Shown: in pieces, positions 41,205-49,676 of the stretch | How positions within the stretch are numbered: position 1 is the first letter of the stretch | How the letters are laid out: every line of letters starts with the position of its first letter | DNA from: Microcaldota archaeon | GTDB taxonomy: Archaea > Micrarchaeota > Micrarchaeia > Micrarchaeales > Micrarchaeaceae | Assembly: GCA_021827995.1 (NCBI GenBank) | Contig: JAKATK010000011.1 | Span: 1 to 53,515 of the forward strand | Reading direction: 5' to 3' | DNA length: 53,515 bases | Program-made: the position numbers and the translations under genes | The notes under the pieces: model-generated | The model's input: only the letters and a program-made list of their open reading frames with translations | The model's database searches: none | What the model was told of the DNA's origin: nothing

Positions 41205-41969
41205 TCAGGCGAGTACCGTATAGTTTACAACGTACGCTACTACAAAACCGACCAGTATACCGAGGTAGGTGAGCCACATCAGGTGCCGCATCTCCCTTTT
41301 GTCATCTAACCTACTCCTGAGTATATTGACGTGGAAGAGTACAAGAACGACATAGAGTATCGCGGCGCACGCCAGAGCATCGAAGAACACTATGAAGGTA
41401 TTCGAAAAGAAGACCAGGCCTATGAGCGTTCCTATTATAGTAGGCAACCCGCCCACAAGAAATGCGCCCGAGACAAACATCTTCTCCATCTTTACCTTAG
41501 AGCCCATCAGCGGGGCTGCGATTGGAAAGCCTTCAGTGACGTTCTGCAGCGTGAATCCTATGGCAGACAAGGCGTAGATTGTCACGAGGCCTGCTGCGCT
41601 AGCTGAACCAAATACAAGCCCCTCTGTGAGATTCTGCAATCCAATCCCTATAGCCGCGAGCACTGACGTCCTTTTCGGGTTCTCTTCCGGATCCCTGCTT
41701 CCTTTTGGCACTATGAAGAACAGAAATGATACCGTGAACGCAGCAATAAATATGAGCAGAAGCGGATTTGTGATCGTGTCGTTTCCGAAGATTGATGCCA
41801 CATCCCCGTATATGTCCATCAGCAAGAAGACAAGTATGCCTGCAGCTATGGCATTGAACAAGAGTAGGTCTCTAAGACTGAATTTTTTATAGAAGATTAG
41901 CGGCATGGAAAGGAAAATGCTAAAACCCATTACAAAAGACAGCGCGATCGTCAGGTATAGGTTTATCAT
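41205..41969 (-). CDS. ZIP-family metal transporter with Gln at metal-site His positions
   Basis: A 254-residue protein with eight predicted membrane helices. The two ZIP signature helices are present as GIGLQNLTEGLVFGSA and GFTLQNVTEGFPIAAP, where zinc transporters normally have HN-x-P-EG and a second H-x-x-x-E. Both His are Gln while both Glu stay, so metal preference or transport mode may be changed. The His-rich cytoplasmic loop is absent. ATG 41969 is 25 nt from a TATA box (41991-41997, reverse strand) and is preferred over ATG 41978. It is the first host gene after the element. Confidence 0.85.
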   Translation of the reverse strand: MINLYLTIALSFVMGFSIFLSMPLIFYKKFSLRDLLLFNAIAAGILVFLLMDIYGDVASIFGNDTITNPLLLIFIAAFTVSFLFFIVPKGSRDPEENPKRTSVLAAIGIGLQNLTEGLVFGSASAAGLVTIYALSAIGFTLQNVTEGFPIAAPLMGSKVKMEKMFVSGAFLVGGLPTIIGTLIGLVFFSNTFIVFFDALACAAILYVVLVLFHVNILRSRLDDKREMRHLMWLTYLGILVGFVVAYVVNYTVLA

Positions 41970-42056
41970 GCTCCACATCTTTTGTTGACTTTTATAACCT
42001 AGCTATTATAACAGTTAGCCTTTGTAAAACGTTGCTGCTTAAATTTGTATCACGCG

Positions 42057-42497
42057 CTAGCCCTGCAGGTGCTTTCCAAGCGACTTCATAGACGCTATGG
42101 CGCTGTCCCTCTCGCCAGCGCTCAGGGTCTGATCAAGCCACGGGTAGAGGCTGCTGTCCTCCATCTTCTCATGCGCAGACATGACAGCGTCGAGGTCGTC
42201 CCTCAAGACGCCGAACGGCGTGCCGTCATCAATGGCCTTGGCTATCCCGGCCAGAAGCTCCTTGATGCGCGCGTGCTGCGTCGTTAGCTCCTCTACCAAT
42301 ATGCTCTGGCCGCCAGTCTTCTGCTCTACGATCTTGAAAAGCACGTCCTCCTCCCATGCCATGTGCCGTTCCATGCGGACCCTGAACTGCGCGAACCTAT
42401 CGCGCAGGTTCTGCCGATCCTTGCCCCTTGCGACAAGGCTGGCGAATAGCTTCTCCATAGCCGCGTGGTCCTTGTCCATGAATTCAGTCACTTGCAT
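42057..42497 (-). CDS. Hemerythrin-like (HHE) domain protein
   Basis: A 146-residue four-helix protein with the di-iron ligands in pattern: MDKDHAAM, RHMAWEEDVLF (H...E), TTQHARIKE and SAHEKMEDSSLYP (HExxE). Such proteins bind oxygen or nitric oxide or handle iron and redox stress. Its start overlaps the end of the upstream membrane protein gene by 14 nt, so the two are co-transcribed and probably act together, for example in nitrosative or oxidative stress. There is no fused regulatory domain. Confidence 0.88.
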   Translation of the reverse strand: MQVTEFMDKDHAAMEKLFASLVARGKDRQNLRDRFAQFRVRMERHMAWEEDVLFKIVEQKTGGQSILVEELTTQHARIKELLAGIAKAIDDGTPFGVLRDDLDAVMSAHEKMEDSSLYPWLDQTLSAGERDSAIASMKSLGKHLQG

Positions 42498-42921
42498 TAT
42501 TCCTCACACCCGCAGGTTTTGCGTCTTTGAAGAGCATTATGCGCAGCATGTTGAAGACATGGAGCAGCACGGCTGCTATCAGCGCGGAAGCTCCGGCGAC
42601 AAGCGCGACCGGGCCGCCGAGTTTGAGCATCAATACGGACTCGATCAGGACGATGCCTGCGTTAAGCAGTGCATACTCCAGGATTATGATCTTCGGGCTG
42701 GCGAATCTGGTGCGCGAGAGGCCAGGCACGAAGATGTAGGAGAGGCCGAATATCATTAGGGTCACGAAACCGTACAGATCCATTAGGAATATCGGGTCGT
42801 TGTCTATCGATATGGCGCCGAGTAGTTTCGCGGTTATGAGCGTAGTGCCGATGATGAAATAGGTAAAGCCCGTGGCTATGAAAACCCGCGACATTATGTT
42901 AGTGGCTGCAACCTTGTCCAT
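42484..42921 (-). CDS. Four-helix membrane protein linked to hemerythrin
   Basis: A 145-residue protein with four hydrophobic helices: FIATGFTYFIIGTTLITAKL, DLYGFVTLMIFGLSYIFVP, EYALLNAGIVLIESVLML and VALVAGASALIAAVLLHV. No His-rich heme site is obvious. The second helix pattern (Y-G-x-x-T-L-M-I-x-G) is reminiscent of oxidase-subunit/NnrS-like helices but not enough to assign. A GATTTATTG element lies about 37 nt upstream of the ATG. Translationally overlapped with the hemerythrin gene. Confidence 0.65.
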   Translation of the reverse strand: MDKVAATNIMSRVFIATGFTYFIIGTTLITAKLLGAISIDNDPIFLMDLYGFVTLMIFGLSYIFVPGLSRTRFASPKIIILEYALLNAGIVLIESVLMLKLGGPVALVAGASALIAAVLLHVFNMLRIMLFKDAKPAGVRNNASD

Positions 42922-43089
42922 CGGAGCACCGCTTTAACCATCGCTCTTGGGACTCAATAAATCGTAAGAGTTTAAGATTGTTACGGACAGATTCTGCAAT
43001 TCGTCTACAACCATCGGAAAACTGCAAAACGGGCTGAACCATTGTCCTAGGAGGCGTAAGATTCTTTGGCTGTTACAATGAACCTTGGG

Positions 43090-43635
43090 CTAGCGAAGCG
43101 ACCTGGCCCTCCCTATTAGCATCCTCATCTCGCGCACGCGGACGCTCATCCTGCCACGCAGCGGGAAGCGGACCACGTACACCTGCGCACTGCATATGCG
43201 CTCCTTGAAACCGTACGTAACCCTGCTTTTGCCTGTGAACTTCTGGTATGTTATCTTGCCCACGAAGCAGACCATGCCTGGTTTGTAGCGTGCTATGGCG
43301 CGCACAAGGCGCTCATTGCCGTTCTGCTCCTCCCCCCTCCTGAGCTCCGAGACGTCCCTCGTCGGCCGGTCGACAAGGTTTATGAAGTTGACCCTGTACT
43401 TGCTTGCCAGACTATCGTATACCTTTCTGAGCTTGGCGTCGTCCCTCAGGTCAGACAAGTTCTCGTTTATAACGCCAGACCTGTTGAGTATGTACCAGAA
43501 GGTCTTGTTGTTCGAGAATGGCACCGCTCTACGGTAGGAGCCATGGTGCGGGTTTATGCCGACGAACAGTATCAGCGCGTTCCTTGAGAACCTGTACCTT
43601 ATACGGTTGTAGCCAGCCATAGCAACGCAGCCCAT
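43090..43635 (-). CDS. Mug/TDG-type uracil-DNA glycosylase superfamily protein
   Basis: A 181-residue protein with LILFVGINPHHGSYRRAVPFSNNKTFWYIL, read here in two parts: FVGINPHHGSY (motif 1, G-I-N-P) and PFSNNKTFWYIL, typical of the Mug/TDG branch. FINLVDRPTRDVSEL follows, and VCFVGKITYQKF forms the later beta strand. It would excise mismatched or deaminated bases. The start ATG shares its A with the stop of the upstream DUF488 gene (TGATG), so the long in-frame upstream extension is rejected. C-terminal residues are unusually basic. Confidence 0.78.
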   Translation of the reverse strand: MGCVAMAGYNRIRYRFSRNALILFVGINPHHGSYRRAVPFSNNKTFWYILNRSGVINENLSDLRDDAKLRKVYDSLASKYRVNFINLVDRPTRDVSELRRGEEQNGNERLVRAIARYKPGMVCFVGKITYQKFTGKSRVTYGFKERICSAQVYVVRFPLRGRMSVRVREMRMLIGRARSLR

Positions 43636-44156
43636 CAGCCTGGATACGTTATGCGCGTCCCGGAAACAACGGCCCACGGCGTTATGGTGTGCGCCCTCTG
43701 GCTTGACCTGCCGGTTATGTGGATTACGCTCATGCCCCTGACGACCAGCGCATCCGCTATTAGGGACCTGTGGCAGCGCCATGGCAGAGCCTCAGCACAC
43801 ATGACAACGGTACTGGACCGCCTCGCCAGGCCGGCCAGCCTGGTCACGCCCTTCCTGAATTCGTTGGTCTGCATGTAATCAGCAAAGCCCCTGAACGACG
43901 CGTTCCTCCATGCCGTGTTCTTGGAACCGGCCCTAGCGTGCCTGAGTCCGCCGAGTTCGGCCATGTGCACGTAGCCTATGCCATGCGCCGCAAGCTTTGC
44001 CCCCAAGCCATCGCCGTTGAATTGCGGGTTAGCCCTCGACCTCGGTATGGTCCGCACATCAACGACAGTATCCACGCCGAAGTGTGTGAGCATGTCTATG
44101 AACTCGTCTATGCTGCGGTTCGAATGGCCTATCGTGAACACAACCGTCCTATTCAT
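43635..44156 (-). CDS. DUF488 family protein
   Basis: A 173-residue protein with the DUF488 landmarks: TIGHSNRSIDEFIDML, VVDVRTIPRSRANPQFN, a Y-V-H-M-A-E-L-G-G-L-R stretch and the conserved CAEALPWRCHRSLIAD with two Cys and a His. The function of the family is not established; the Cys/His pattern could bind metal or be catalytic. It is translationally coupled to the glycosylase downstream (TGATG), an association suggestive of DNA repair or defence. ATG 44156 is chosen since the upstream gene ends at 44167. Confidence 0.85.
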   Translation of the reverse strand: MNRTVVFTIGHSNRSIDEFIDMLTHFGVDTVVDVRTIPRSRANPQFNGDGLGAKLAAHGIGYVHMAELGGLRHARAGSKNTAWRNASFRGFADYMQTNEFRKGVTRLAGLARRSSTVVMCAEALPWRCHRSLIADALVVRGMSVIHITGRSSQRAHTITPWAVVSGTRITYPG

Positions 44157-44166
44157 TGCTATGCAA

Positions 44167-44631
44167 TCAGACCATGCGTGGATTGCCGCCAAAGGTTATG
44201 TAAAGCCTGTTCCATGTGTTGATTGAGCATATCGCGAGCGCAAGGTAGACCAGCTCCCTCTCGGAGAAGTGCTTGGCTGCCATGGCGTAGGCTTCGTCTG
44301 GAATGCCGGCGGCCTCGATGCGTGTAAGCGATTCGGCCAGTGAGAGCGCGGCTCTCTCGCGCTCGCTAAACGCCGATGAGCCACGCCAACCGTCAAGCTG
44401 GAAGATGCGCTCTCTTGTTTCGCCAGCCTTGAGGGCCATGCGCGAATGCGCAGCCAGGCAGAAGGCGCAACCGTTGATTTGCGACGTCCTCACCTTAACG
44501 AGCTCCAGCAGCCTCTGGTCCGGTAGGCCGCGCCTGACCGCGTCGTCTATCCGTTCGAGAGCCGTGAACAGCTCTGGAGCCAGCCTCGCGAAGTCGACGA
44601 TGCGCTGTGTGCCCGCGCCATTCTTTGCCAT
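44167..44631 (-). CDS. AhpD-like carboxymuconolactone decarboxylase family protein
   Basis: A 154-residue helical protein with the AhpD redox motif NGCAFCLAAHSRMA (C-x-x-C...H) and the preceding ELVKVRTSQI helix. AhpD-type proteins are disulfide reductases for peroxiredoxins or alkylhydroperoxidases. It is first in the small reverse-strand run with DUF488 and the glycosylase (10-nt gap). Length and motif position match the single-domain family members. Confidence 0.88.
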   Translation of the reverse strand: MAKNGAGTQRIVDFARLAPELFTALERIDDAVRRGLPDQRLLELVKVRTSQINGCAFCLAAHSRMALKAGETRERIFQLDGWRGSSAFSERERAALSLAESLTRIEAAGIPDEAYAMAAKHFSERELVYLALAICSINTWNRLYITFGGNPRMV

Positions 44632-44765
44632 GAAACCACGATTTGGTTTGCGCTACATTCTTAATAACGCTTCGCGCACGCGCTTGCGCCTATATGCCGG
44701 GGCAGGTCGGGCCCTCATGTTGTATACTTAAATATGTGATTTGCCAATATGTATTAGATGGTGGG

Positions 44766-45587
44766 ATGACAGTAATAGCTGTCATATTTTACAAGGACGG
44801 CGCTCTCGTCGTGTCCGACAGCAGGGGCACGATCGTCCAGGGCAATCCATATGACCCGCATAGCATAAGGATCAGCCACACCGACGACCAGGTCAAGAGC
44901 GTATCCAGCAGAAGCGGCGACGTGGTGGCCTCTGGTGCTGGCGAGGCCGAGGCTGCCATCGCGATGATGCACACGCTAGTGGACTCGGAGGATCTGCTCA
45001 GGGACGGCAACAGAATGAGCATGGCGGAGCTGAAGAACAGGCTCGAAAGCGCGGCAGGCGGCGGCGGCGAGGCTGGCGCGCTCGCTGCGTTCAAGGACCG
45101 CAGCGGCAAGGTCAGGGCCATGATGGTGCAGTACGGCAGCGCGATGCAATACATGCCGATGGTTCTCATGAACGAGATCAACACCAACACGGCTTTCGGT
45201 GTCGACGATACCGTGCCGAAGTACCTCGAAGCGTTGACGCGGAAATACTGCCCGGACAGGTCGAAGACGACACTTGCAGACGCCATGGCGCTGGCATTCA
45301 TGCTCGAGGACAGGTACATGCACTACAGGGTTGAGATTGAGCCAGGCAGGCGGGCCGTTGTCGTGGGTGGGCCCATGCGCATGAACGTGGTAAGCAGCGA
45401 CAGGAACCACGGCTACGCCACGCTGATCGACACGAAGGAACGCGACTCGCTCGAGGGTAAGTCCTTCGACGAGCTCAGCAGGCACTTCGAGGACAGGGTG
45501 GCCAACGGCATAGGGCAGCTGCTGCGCATAGACGTGCCAGAGCGGACGAGCCATAGGAAGGGCGTCCGGTGGCAAACGACCAGCTGA
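44766..45587 (+). CDS. Proteasome-like Ntn-hydrolase, copy 1
   Basis: A 273-residue protein. After Met comes TVIAVIFYKDGALVVSDSRG. Counting Thr as residue 1 gives Asp17 and Arg19 exactly as in proteasome beta subunits, and VKSVSSRSGDVVASGAGEAE resembles the beta-subunit Lys33 strand and A-G turn. A middle part (about 85-180) and a tail are longer than in the 20S subunits. Family not recognised with confidence; HslV/Anbu-like relatives are possible. Thr1 would be exposed by Met removal. GGTGGG precedes the ATG; a TTAAATATG element lies about 34 nt upstream. A close paralogue follows at 45724. Confidence 0.65.
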   Translation: MTVIAVIFYKDGALVVSDSRGTIVQGNPYDPHSIRISHTDDQVKSVSSRSGDVVASGAGEAEAAIAMMHTLVDSEDLLRDGNRMSMAELKNRLESAAGGGGEAGALAAFKDRSGKVRAMMVQYGSAMQYMPMVLMNEINTNTAFGVDDTVPKYLEALTRKYCPDRSKTTLADAMALAFMLEDRYMHYRVEIEPGRRAVVVGGPMRMNVVSSDRNHGYATLIDTKERDSLEGKSFDELSRHFEDRVANGIGQLLRIDVPERTSHRKGVRWQTTS

Positions 45588-45598
45588 TTGCCGTGGTG

Positions 45599-45615
45599 CG
45601 CGCCCAAGGGGCGCG
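45599..45615 (+). terminator. Hairpin after the first Ntn-hydrolase
   Basis: CGCGCCC-AAG-GGGCGCG, a 7-bp perfect stem just after the stop at 45587. It has no T-run, so it may be an mRNA 3' end stabiliser rather than a terminator. Confidence 0.35.
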
Positions 45616-45723
45616 GTGGTCACATGGCCTCGGCTACCACAGCTTCCCCCTGCAACCGCGCATTGGAAAATTCGCAGCAACGCATAAATATGTAGCAAGA
45701 GATGTCATATGTGGGTGGCGTGT

Positions 45724-46551
45724 GTGACGGTAGCGGCAGTGATATTCTACAAGGACGGCGTGCTGCTCGTGTCCGACAGCAGGGGCGTCATGCTCGAACG
45801 GCCGCAGTTTGCATCGAGTGCCAACTCCAAGGTGACCTACTTTGATGACAAGGTCAAGAGTCTATCGTCTACCAGCGGCGATGTGGCGGCCGTCGCGCTG
45901 GGCGATGAGGACATTGCCACACGGATGCTGAACGAGCTCCTTGAGAACGAGACGCTGCTCACCAGCGGAAGCGATGGCGGCCTTGCCGCGGCAACGCTTA
46001 GGATTCAGGTCCTGGTCGCTGACTCGAACCTGGCTGGCGAGGGCGGCGTGCTTGCAGCCATTCGCGGAGCTGACGGCGCGCCTAGGGCGGTGGAGGTCTG
46101 CGCCGCGTCAGGCAGTGGCAAGAAGGAACCGGCAGTCGCAATCAGGGAAATCACCAAGAACACGGCAAGGGGCTTCGACACCAGCGTGCAGAAGTATCTT
46201 GATACGATGGTGGGCAGGCACTGCCCAGATAAGGCAAACATGGGCCTAGCCGAGGCGGTTGCGATAGGATTCATGCTCGAGGAGAGGTTCATGCGTCACC
46301 ATCTCGAGATAGTGCCAGGAAAGAGGGCGGTGATGGCCGGCGGGCCCATGAGGATGCACATAGCGTGCAACGACCCGGCCAGCCATGGCTACGGCATCGT
46401 AGTGGACGTGGACGAGACGCGCGCCCTGCAGGGCAAGCAGTTCAAGGAACTGAGGGACTACTTCGCTGACAGGATAGAGCACGGTAACGCGCTTAGGCTG
46501 CTACGCAAGGAGCGCGCCGATAAGTCAACTGAGCAGAAGAGTGCCGCATAG
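45724..46551 (+). CDS. Proteasome-like Ntn-hydrolase, copy 2
   Basis: A 275-residue paralogue of the preceding gene. From GTG 45724 the protein starts M-T-V-A-A-V-I-F-Y-K-D-G-V-L-L-V-S-D-S-R-G, again placing Thr1, Asp17 and Arg19 in proteasome register, with KVKSLSSTSGDVAA as the Lys33-like strand. An ATG five codons upstream (45709) would add a 6-residue propeptide. The C-terminal PGKRAVMAGGPMRM and GYGIVVDVDE blocks match copy 1 but the middle is divergent. A TAAATATGT element near 45684 resembles that of copy 1, suggesting shared control. The two copies may form a hetero-oligomer. Confidence 0.63.
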   Translation: MTVAAVIFYKDGVLLVSDSRGVMLERPQFASSANSKVTYFDDKVKSLSSTSGDVAAVALGDEDIATRMLNELLENETLLTSGSDGGLAAATLRIQVLVADSNLAGEGGVLAAIRGADGAPRAVEVCAASGSGKKEPAVAIREITKNTARGFDTSVQKYLDTMVGRHCPDKANMGLAEAVAIGFMLEERFMRHHLEIVPGKRAVMAGGPMRMHIACNDPASHGYGIVVDVDETRALQGKQFKELRDYFADRIEHGNALRLLRKERADKSTEQKSAA

Positions 46552-46656
46552 ACATGCACGTAATGCCACTGCGATTGATACCGACGGTACGGAAAGGATT
46601 TAAATTGACACACACAGATATGTGCAGACCCAGCGTCTACCATATTCACTGATTAC

Positions 46657-47490
46657 ATGAGGAAAAAGATAGTGTACATCGGGCTAGCGGTCATTATCGT
46701 GTCTGTGGTAGCTATCTTCGCTGTTGGCTACTCGGCCGAAGGCTCGATAGTGAACACTATACAACACATATTCTCAAACTCAAGCGCGATAGTACCTGCT
46801 AATGGCGTGCACTCTTTTGTGATACGCTCCCCAGGCATAACCGGCAACGCTACTTTTATATTTGAGGTGCTCACGGATAATGAGCCAGTGAACACATACC
46901 TATTCAATGGTTCCGGCTACGCATCATGGAATACTACAGAAGGGCGGAATGGTACAACTGGTCTCAGCGCGGCCCAGACCCTCGAGGGGCGTGGTGCGAT
47001 GCTGATATATGAGAACGTGACCATGTTATACATTTATGCAGACTCTAACAATACCGGCGCGAGTGTGAACGTGTCGCCGAACATCACTAAGACAGTTTAC
47101 AAGGCGCCTCTGATAAACGTGTCACCAGCGGGCGACTATTACGTAGTGCTTGACAATGGCGTGCCGAGCGCCTCGCACACGAATAGCGTGGAGGCAAAGG
47201 CTGAGTACTTAGACCCTACATCACAGAGCGCCCTGCGGAACAGCCAGTACTTGGTAGCTGCCCAGAACAGCATAAACACCCTAGGCGAACTTGGCGCGGT
47301 GTTCTGGGTGGCCTTATTCGCCGGCATAATCGTGACGCTCTACGGCGTGTTCAGCAGGCCGAAGGAACCAGAGGGGCAACAGACGAAGGGACAACACCAG
47401 AAGACGCAGGAGGAGAAGTACATAGATGCACTCTACAAGAACGTAGGCAAGCGCGGCAGGAAGAAGGAGCGCAAGGCAAAGGCGTCGTGA
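46657..47490 (+). CDS. Two-TM extracytoplasmic protein, unknown function
   Basis: A 277-residue protein with an N-terminal membrane helix (about 4-25), a beta-rich exterior domain of about 180 residues with many N-x-S/T sites, a second membrane helix (about 217-237) and a Lys-rich cytoplasmic tail (KKERKAKAS). No family recognised. TTTAAAT near 46601 is the likely TATA box. It lies just upstream of, and is probably co-transcribed with, the HTH regulator (4-nt gap), so it may be a membrane sensor whose cytoplasmic tail touches that regulator; this is inference. Confidence 0.68.
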   Translation: MRKKIVYIGLAVIIVSVVAIFAVGYSAEGSIVNTIQHIFSNSSAIVPANGVHSFVIRSPGITGNATFIFEVLTDNEPVNTYLFNGSGYASWNTTEGRNGTTGLSAAQTLEGRGAMLIYENVTMLYIYADSNNTGASVNVSPNITKTVYKAPLINVSPAGDYYVVLDNGVPSASHTNSVEAKAEYLDPTSQSALRNSQYLVAAQNSINTLGELGAVFWVALFAGIIVTLYGVFSRPKEPEGQQTKGQHQKTQEEKYIDALYKNVGKRGRKKERKAKAS

Positions 47491-47494
47491 CAGC

Positions 47495-48208
47495 ATGGCA
47501 ACGCAGGAAGAGACGATGGAACTGCTCGAGGCGCGCATAGCTGGCGAGATCACCCTTTCGGAAACGCCAGGCAGCGTCATGAAGAAGTGGCGCGAGCTCT
47601 TCGGGGTGACGCAGACCGACCTGGCCAAGAACATAGGCATATCGAACTCCACGATAAGCGATTATGAAGGCAACCGCAGGGTGAGCCCTGGCGTGGGCGT
47701 GATAAAGCGCTTCGTCGAGACGCTGTTCAACATAGACGAGGGAAGGGGCTCGTCGGTCATAAAGAGCCTGTCGAACGTCTCCATGCAGGCAGAGGAGAGC
47801 GAGCCGATGTACGCTATACACGACTTCGGTGCGGCGGTGAGCGGCTCGGATTTCGCTCGCATAATAGAGGGTAAGGTGATTGCGAACCCCAACTACCTGG
47901 ACAGCATAAAGCTCTTCGGCTACACCAGGCTGGACAGTCTGCGCATAATACTCGAGATGAGCCCGGCCGAGTATCCGAAGCTGTTCGGCGCGACAAGCGA
48001 GAGGGCCTTCATCTTCGAGGGGGTCAGCACCGGCCGAACGCCGCTCGTCGTGATACGCGTCGCGCCGATAAAACCCAAGCTTGTTGTCCTACACAACGTG
48101 CAGAACATAGACAAGCTGGCCATAAAGATAGCCAGGATAGAGAAGCTGCCGCTGATCACCACGAAGCTGAACTCTGATGATATATACGGCAGGCTGGGCA
48201 AGCTATAA
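47495..48208 (+). CDS. XRE-type HTH regulator (COG1709-like)
   Basis: A 237-residue protein. The HTH reads KKWRELFGVTQTDLAKNIGISNSTISDYEGNRR, cut here as FGVTQTDLAKNIG (helix 2) and SNSTISDYEGNRR (recognition helix and wing). The remaining about 170 residues form an effector domain with FIFEGVSTGRTPLVVIRV and a short hydrophobic core, as in archaeal COG1709 regulators. It follows the two-TM protein with a 4-nt gap and converges on the FNR-like gene with adjacent stops. The ligand is unknown. Confidence 0.8.
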   Translation: MATQEETMELLEARIAGEITLSETPGSVMKKWRELFGVTQTDLAKNIGISNSTISDYEGNRRVSPGVGVIKRFVETLFNIDEGRGSSVIKSLSNVSMQAEESEPMYAIHDFGAAVSGSDFARIIEGKVIANPNYLDSIKLFGYTRLDSLRIILEMSPAEYPKLFGATSERAFIFEGVSTGRTPLVVIRVAPIKPKLVVLHNVQNIDKLAIKIARIEKLPLITTKLNSDDIYGRLGKL

Positions 48209-48934
48209 CTAGCCCCACACATCTGCCCTGACCATCGAGTCGCTCACCTTCAGGCTCTTCAACGCGTCCTTCATCGCGTTAACGAATGGCAGCGGTCCGC
48301 ATATGCAAACCAGGCGTTCATGCACGTCTGGCACGTACTTGCTTATCATGTCAGCATTGATGCGGCCGGTCTCGCCCAGCCACGTGGTGCCCTCCGGAGG
48401 TCTGGTCACGGTCACGACTACCTTTGTGCCTATCGACTTCTCGAAATCGTCGAGCTCGTCCCTCCTTATTATCTCTGTCGGGTACTTGACGCTGTACATG
48501 AGCGTCACGTTCGTGCCAGTGTTGTGGCTCTTTATGAAGCGCAGCATCGACATGAATGGGGCAAGACCAGTGCCACCGGCTATGAACAGCGCTTTAGTCT
48601 TCGAGTCTGGCACGAACTTGAACTGGCCGTGAGGACCGACGACCTGGAACTCGTCGCCGTTCTTGCAGCTCAGGAAGTGCGTCTGGTGTCCGTTGTGCTC
48701 CTTGACTATGTAAAACTCCAGTTCCTTGGCCATGGGCTCCGATGCTATCGAGAACGCCCTGCCGATCATGACCTTGCCAGTCCCTGCCTCGATGCCGTGT
48801 AGCATGGCGAACATTCCAGGCTCGAAGTCCATCGGCTGGCCGTCGTCCGGCACGAGCTTGATAAGCAGCACCTCTGGGGTCTCGCTCACTATACCGGATA
48901 CCTTGTAACGCTTCTTCGTTATTGGAGTAGCCAT
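48209..48934 (-). CDS. FAD/NAD(P)-binding oxidoreductase, ferredoxin-NADP reductase-like
   Basis: A 241-residue flavoprotein. The FAD motif is GRAFSIAS (R-x-F/Y-S), the NAD(P) loop GGTGLAPFMSMLR, and the C-terminal CICGPLPFVNAMKDAL with the CGP motif. It moves electrons between NAD(P)H and an iron-sulfur partner, which is not fused or adjacent. The length is typical for the stand-alone reductase. The 5' region to 49183 holds no gene; a TTTAAGC element near 48992-48998 (reverse strand) could be its promoter with a long leader. Confidence 0.87.
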   Translation of the reverse strand: MATPITKKRYKVSGIVSETPEVLLIKLVPDDGQPMDFEPGMFAMLHGIEAGTGKVMIGRAFSIASEPMAKELEFYIVKEHNGHQTHFLSCKNGDEFQVVGPHGQFKFVPDSKTKALFIAGGTGLAPFMSMLRFIKSHNTGTNVTLMYSVKYPTEIIRRDELDDFEKSIGTKVVVTVTRPPEGTTWLGETGRINADMISKYVPDVHERLVCICGPLPFVNAMKDALKSLKVSDSMVRADVWG

Positions 48935-49138
48935 TACATCGCGCTCGCCTTATGCTGGTATCGAGGGCCCATCCTGTGCGGCTTGTGAGCGATGCTTAAA
49001 CAGAGCTGTTACCGACTGCAGGATTCAGGTTCTCCGGCCAGCAATCCAAGGCAATTATGGTTTCTCACAAACTAATTTATACCTGAGCCACGCGCAGCGA
49101 AAGCGGCCAGGTCTTGCGCAGCGGTTTGCACACCAATG

Positions 49139-49146
49139 TTTAAAAT
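49139..49146 (+). promoter_or_regulatory. TATA box of the peroxiredoxin gene
   Basis: TTTAAAAT. It overlaps the upstream in-frame ATG at 49136, so that codon cannot be the start; GGTGAT at 49175-49180 followed by GTG 49184 is the actual start site. Confidence 0.6.
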
Positions 49147-49183
49147 CCAGTCGGATTATAACCATATTATAATTGGTGATGCA

Positions 49184-49651
49184 GTGGAAATAGGAAACAA
49201 GGTACCTGGGATAACGCTGGTGGACACAGACCTAAAGCAGGTGAACCTGGCCGAAGCGGTCAAGGGCAAGAAGACGGTGCTGGCATTCTTCCCTGGAGCT
49301 TTCACGTCCGTGTGCACCAAGGAGATGTGCACCTTCAGGGACGACATGTCCAAGCTAGAGTCGCTCAGGGCGAACGCCATAGGCATAAGCGTGGACGGCC
49401 CGTTCTCGAACAAGGCCTTCAAGGAGCACAACAAGCTGAACTTCACGCTCTTGTCTGACTTTGATCGCAACGCGGTCAAGGCCTTTGGGATAGAGCTCAA
49501 GGACTTCGCTGGGCTCAGGGGCTACACCGCGGCTAAGAGGTCCGTCTTCGTAGCGGATGCAGGCGGGACCATAAGGTACAGGTGGGTATCTGACGACCCT
49601 CGCGTCGAGCCAAACTATGACGAGGTAAGGGCTGCCCTGGCAAAGATATGA
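49184..49651 (+). CDS. Peroxiredoxin, AhpE/thiol peroxidase-like
   Basis: A 155-residue AhpC/TSA protein. The peroxidatic site is FFPGAFTSVCTKEMC, with a second Cys five positions later, plus FRDDMSKL and a conserved Arg in AAKRSVFV. GTG 49184 is used because of the GGTGAT ribosome-binding site and TATA position (see the promoter entry); the protein then starts MEIGNKVPGITL, the family norm. It reduces peroxides, with electrons perhaps from trxB-linked thioredoxin. It is transcribed alone. Confidence 0.88.
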   Translation: MEIGNKVPGITLVDTDLKQVNLAEAVKGKKTVLAFFPGAFTSVCTKEMCTFRDDMSKLESLRANAIGISVDGPFSNKAFKEHNKLNFTLLSDFDRNAVKAFGIELKDFAGLRGYTAAKRSVFVADAGGTIRYRWVSDDPRVEPNYDEVRAALAKI

Positions 49652-49676
49652 GCGGGCTAGGCCAGTGACGATGGAT

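Noticed and set aside
43636-43782. Upstream extension of the uracil glycosylase frame
   Set aside because: It lies entirely inside the DUF488 gene in another frame; the TGATG overlap gives a clear start at 43635.
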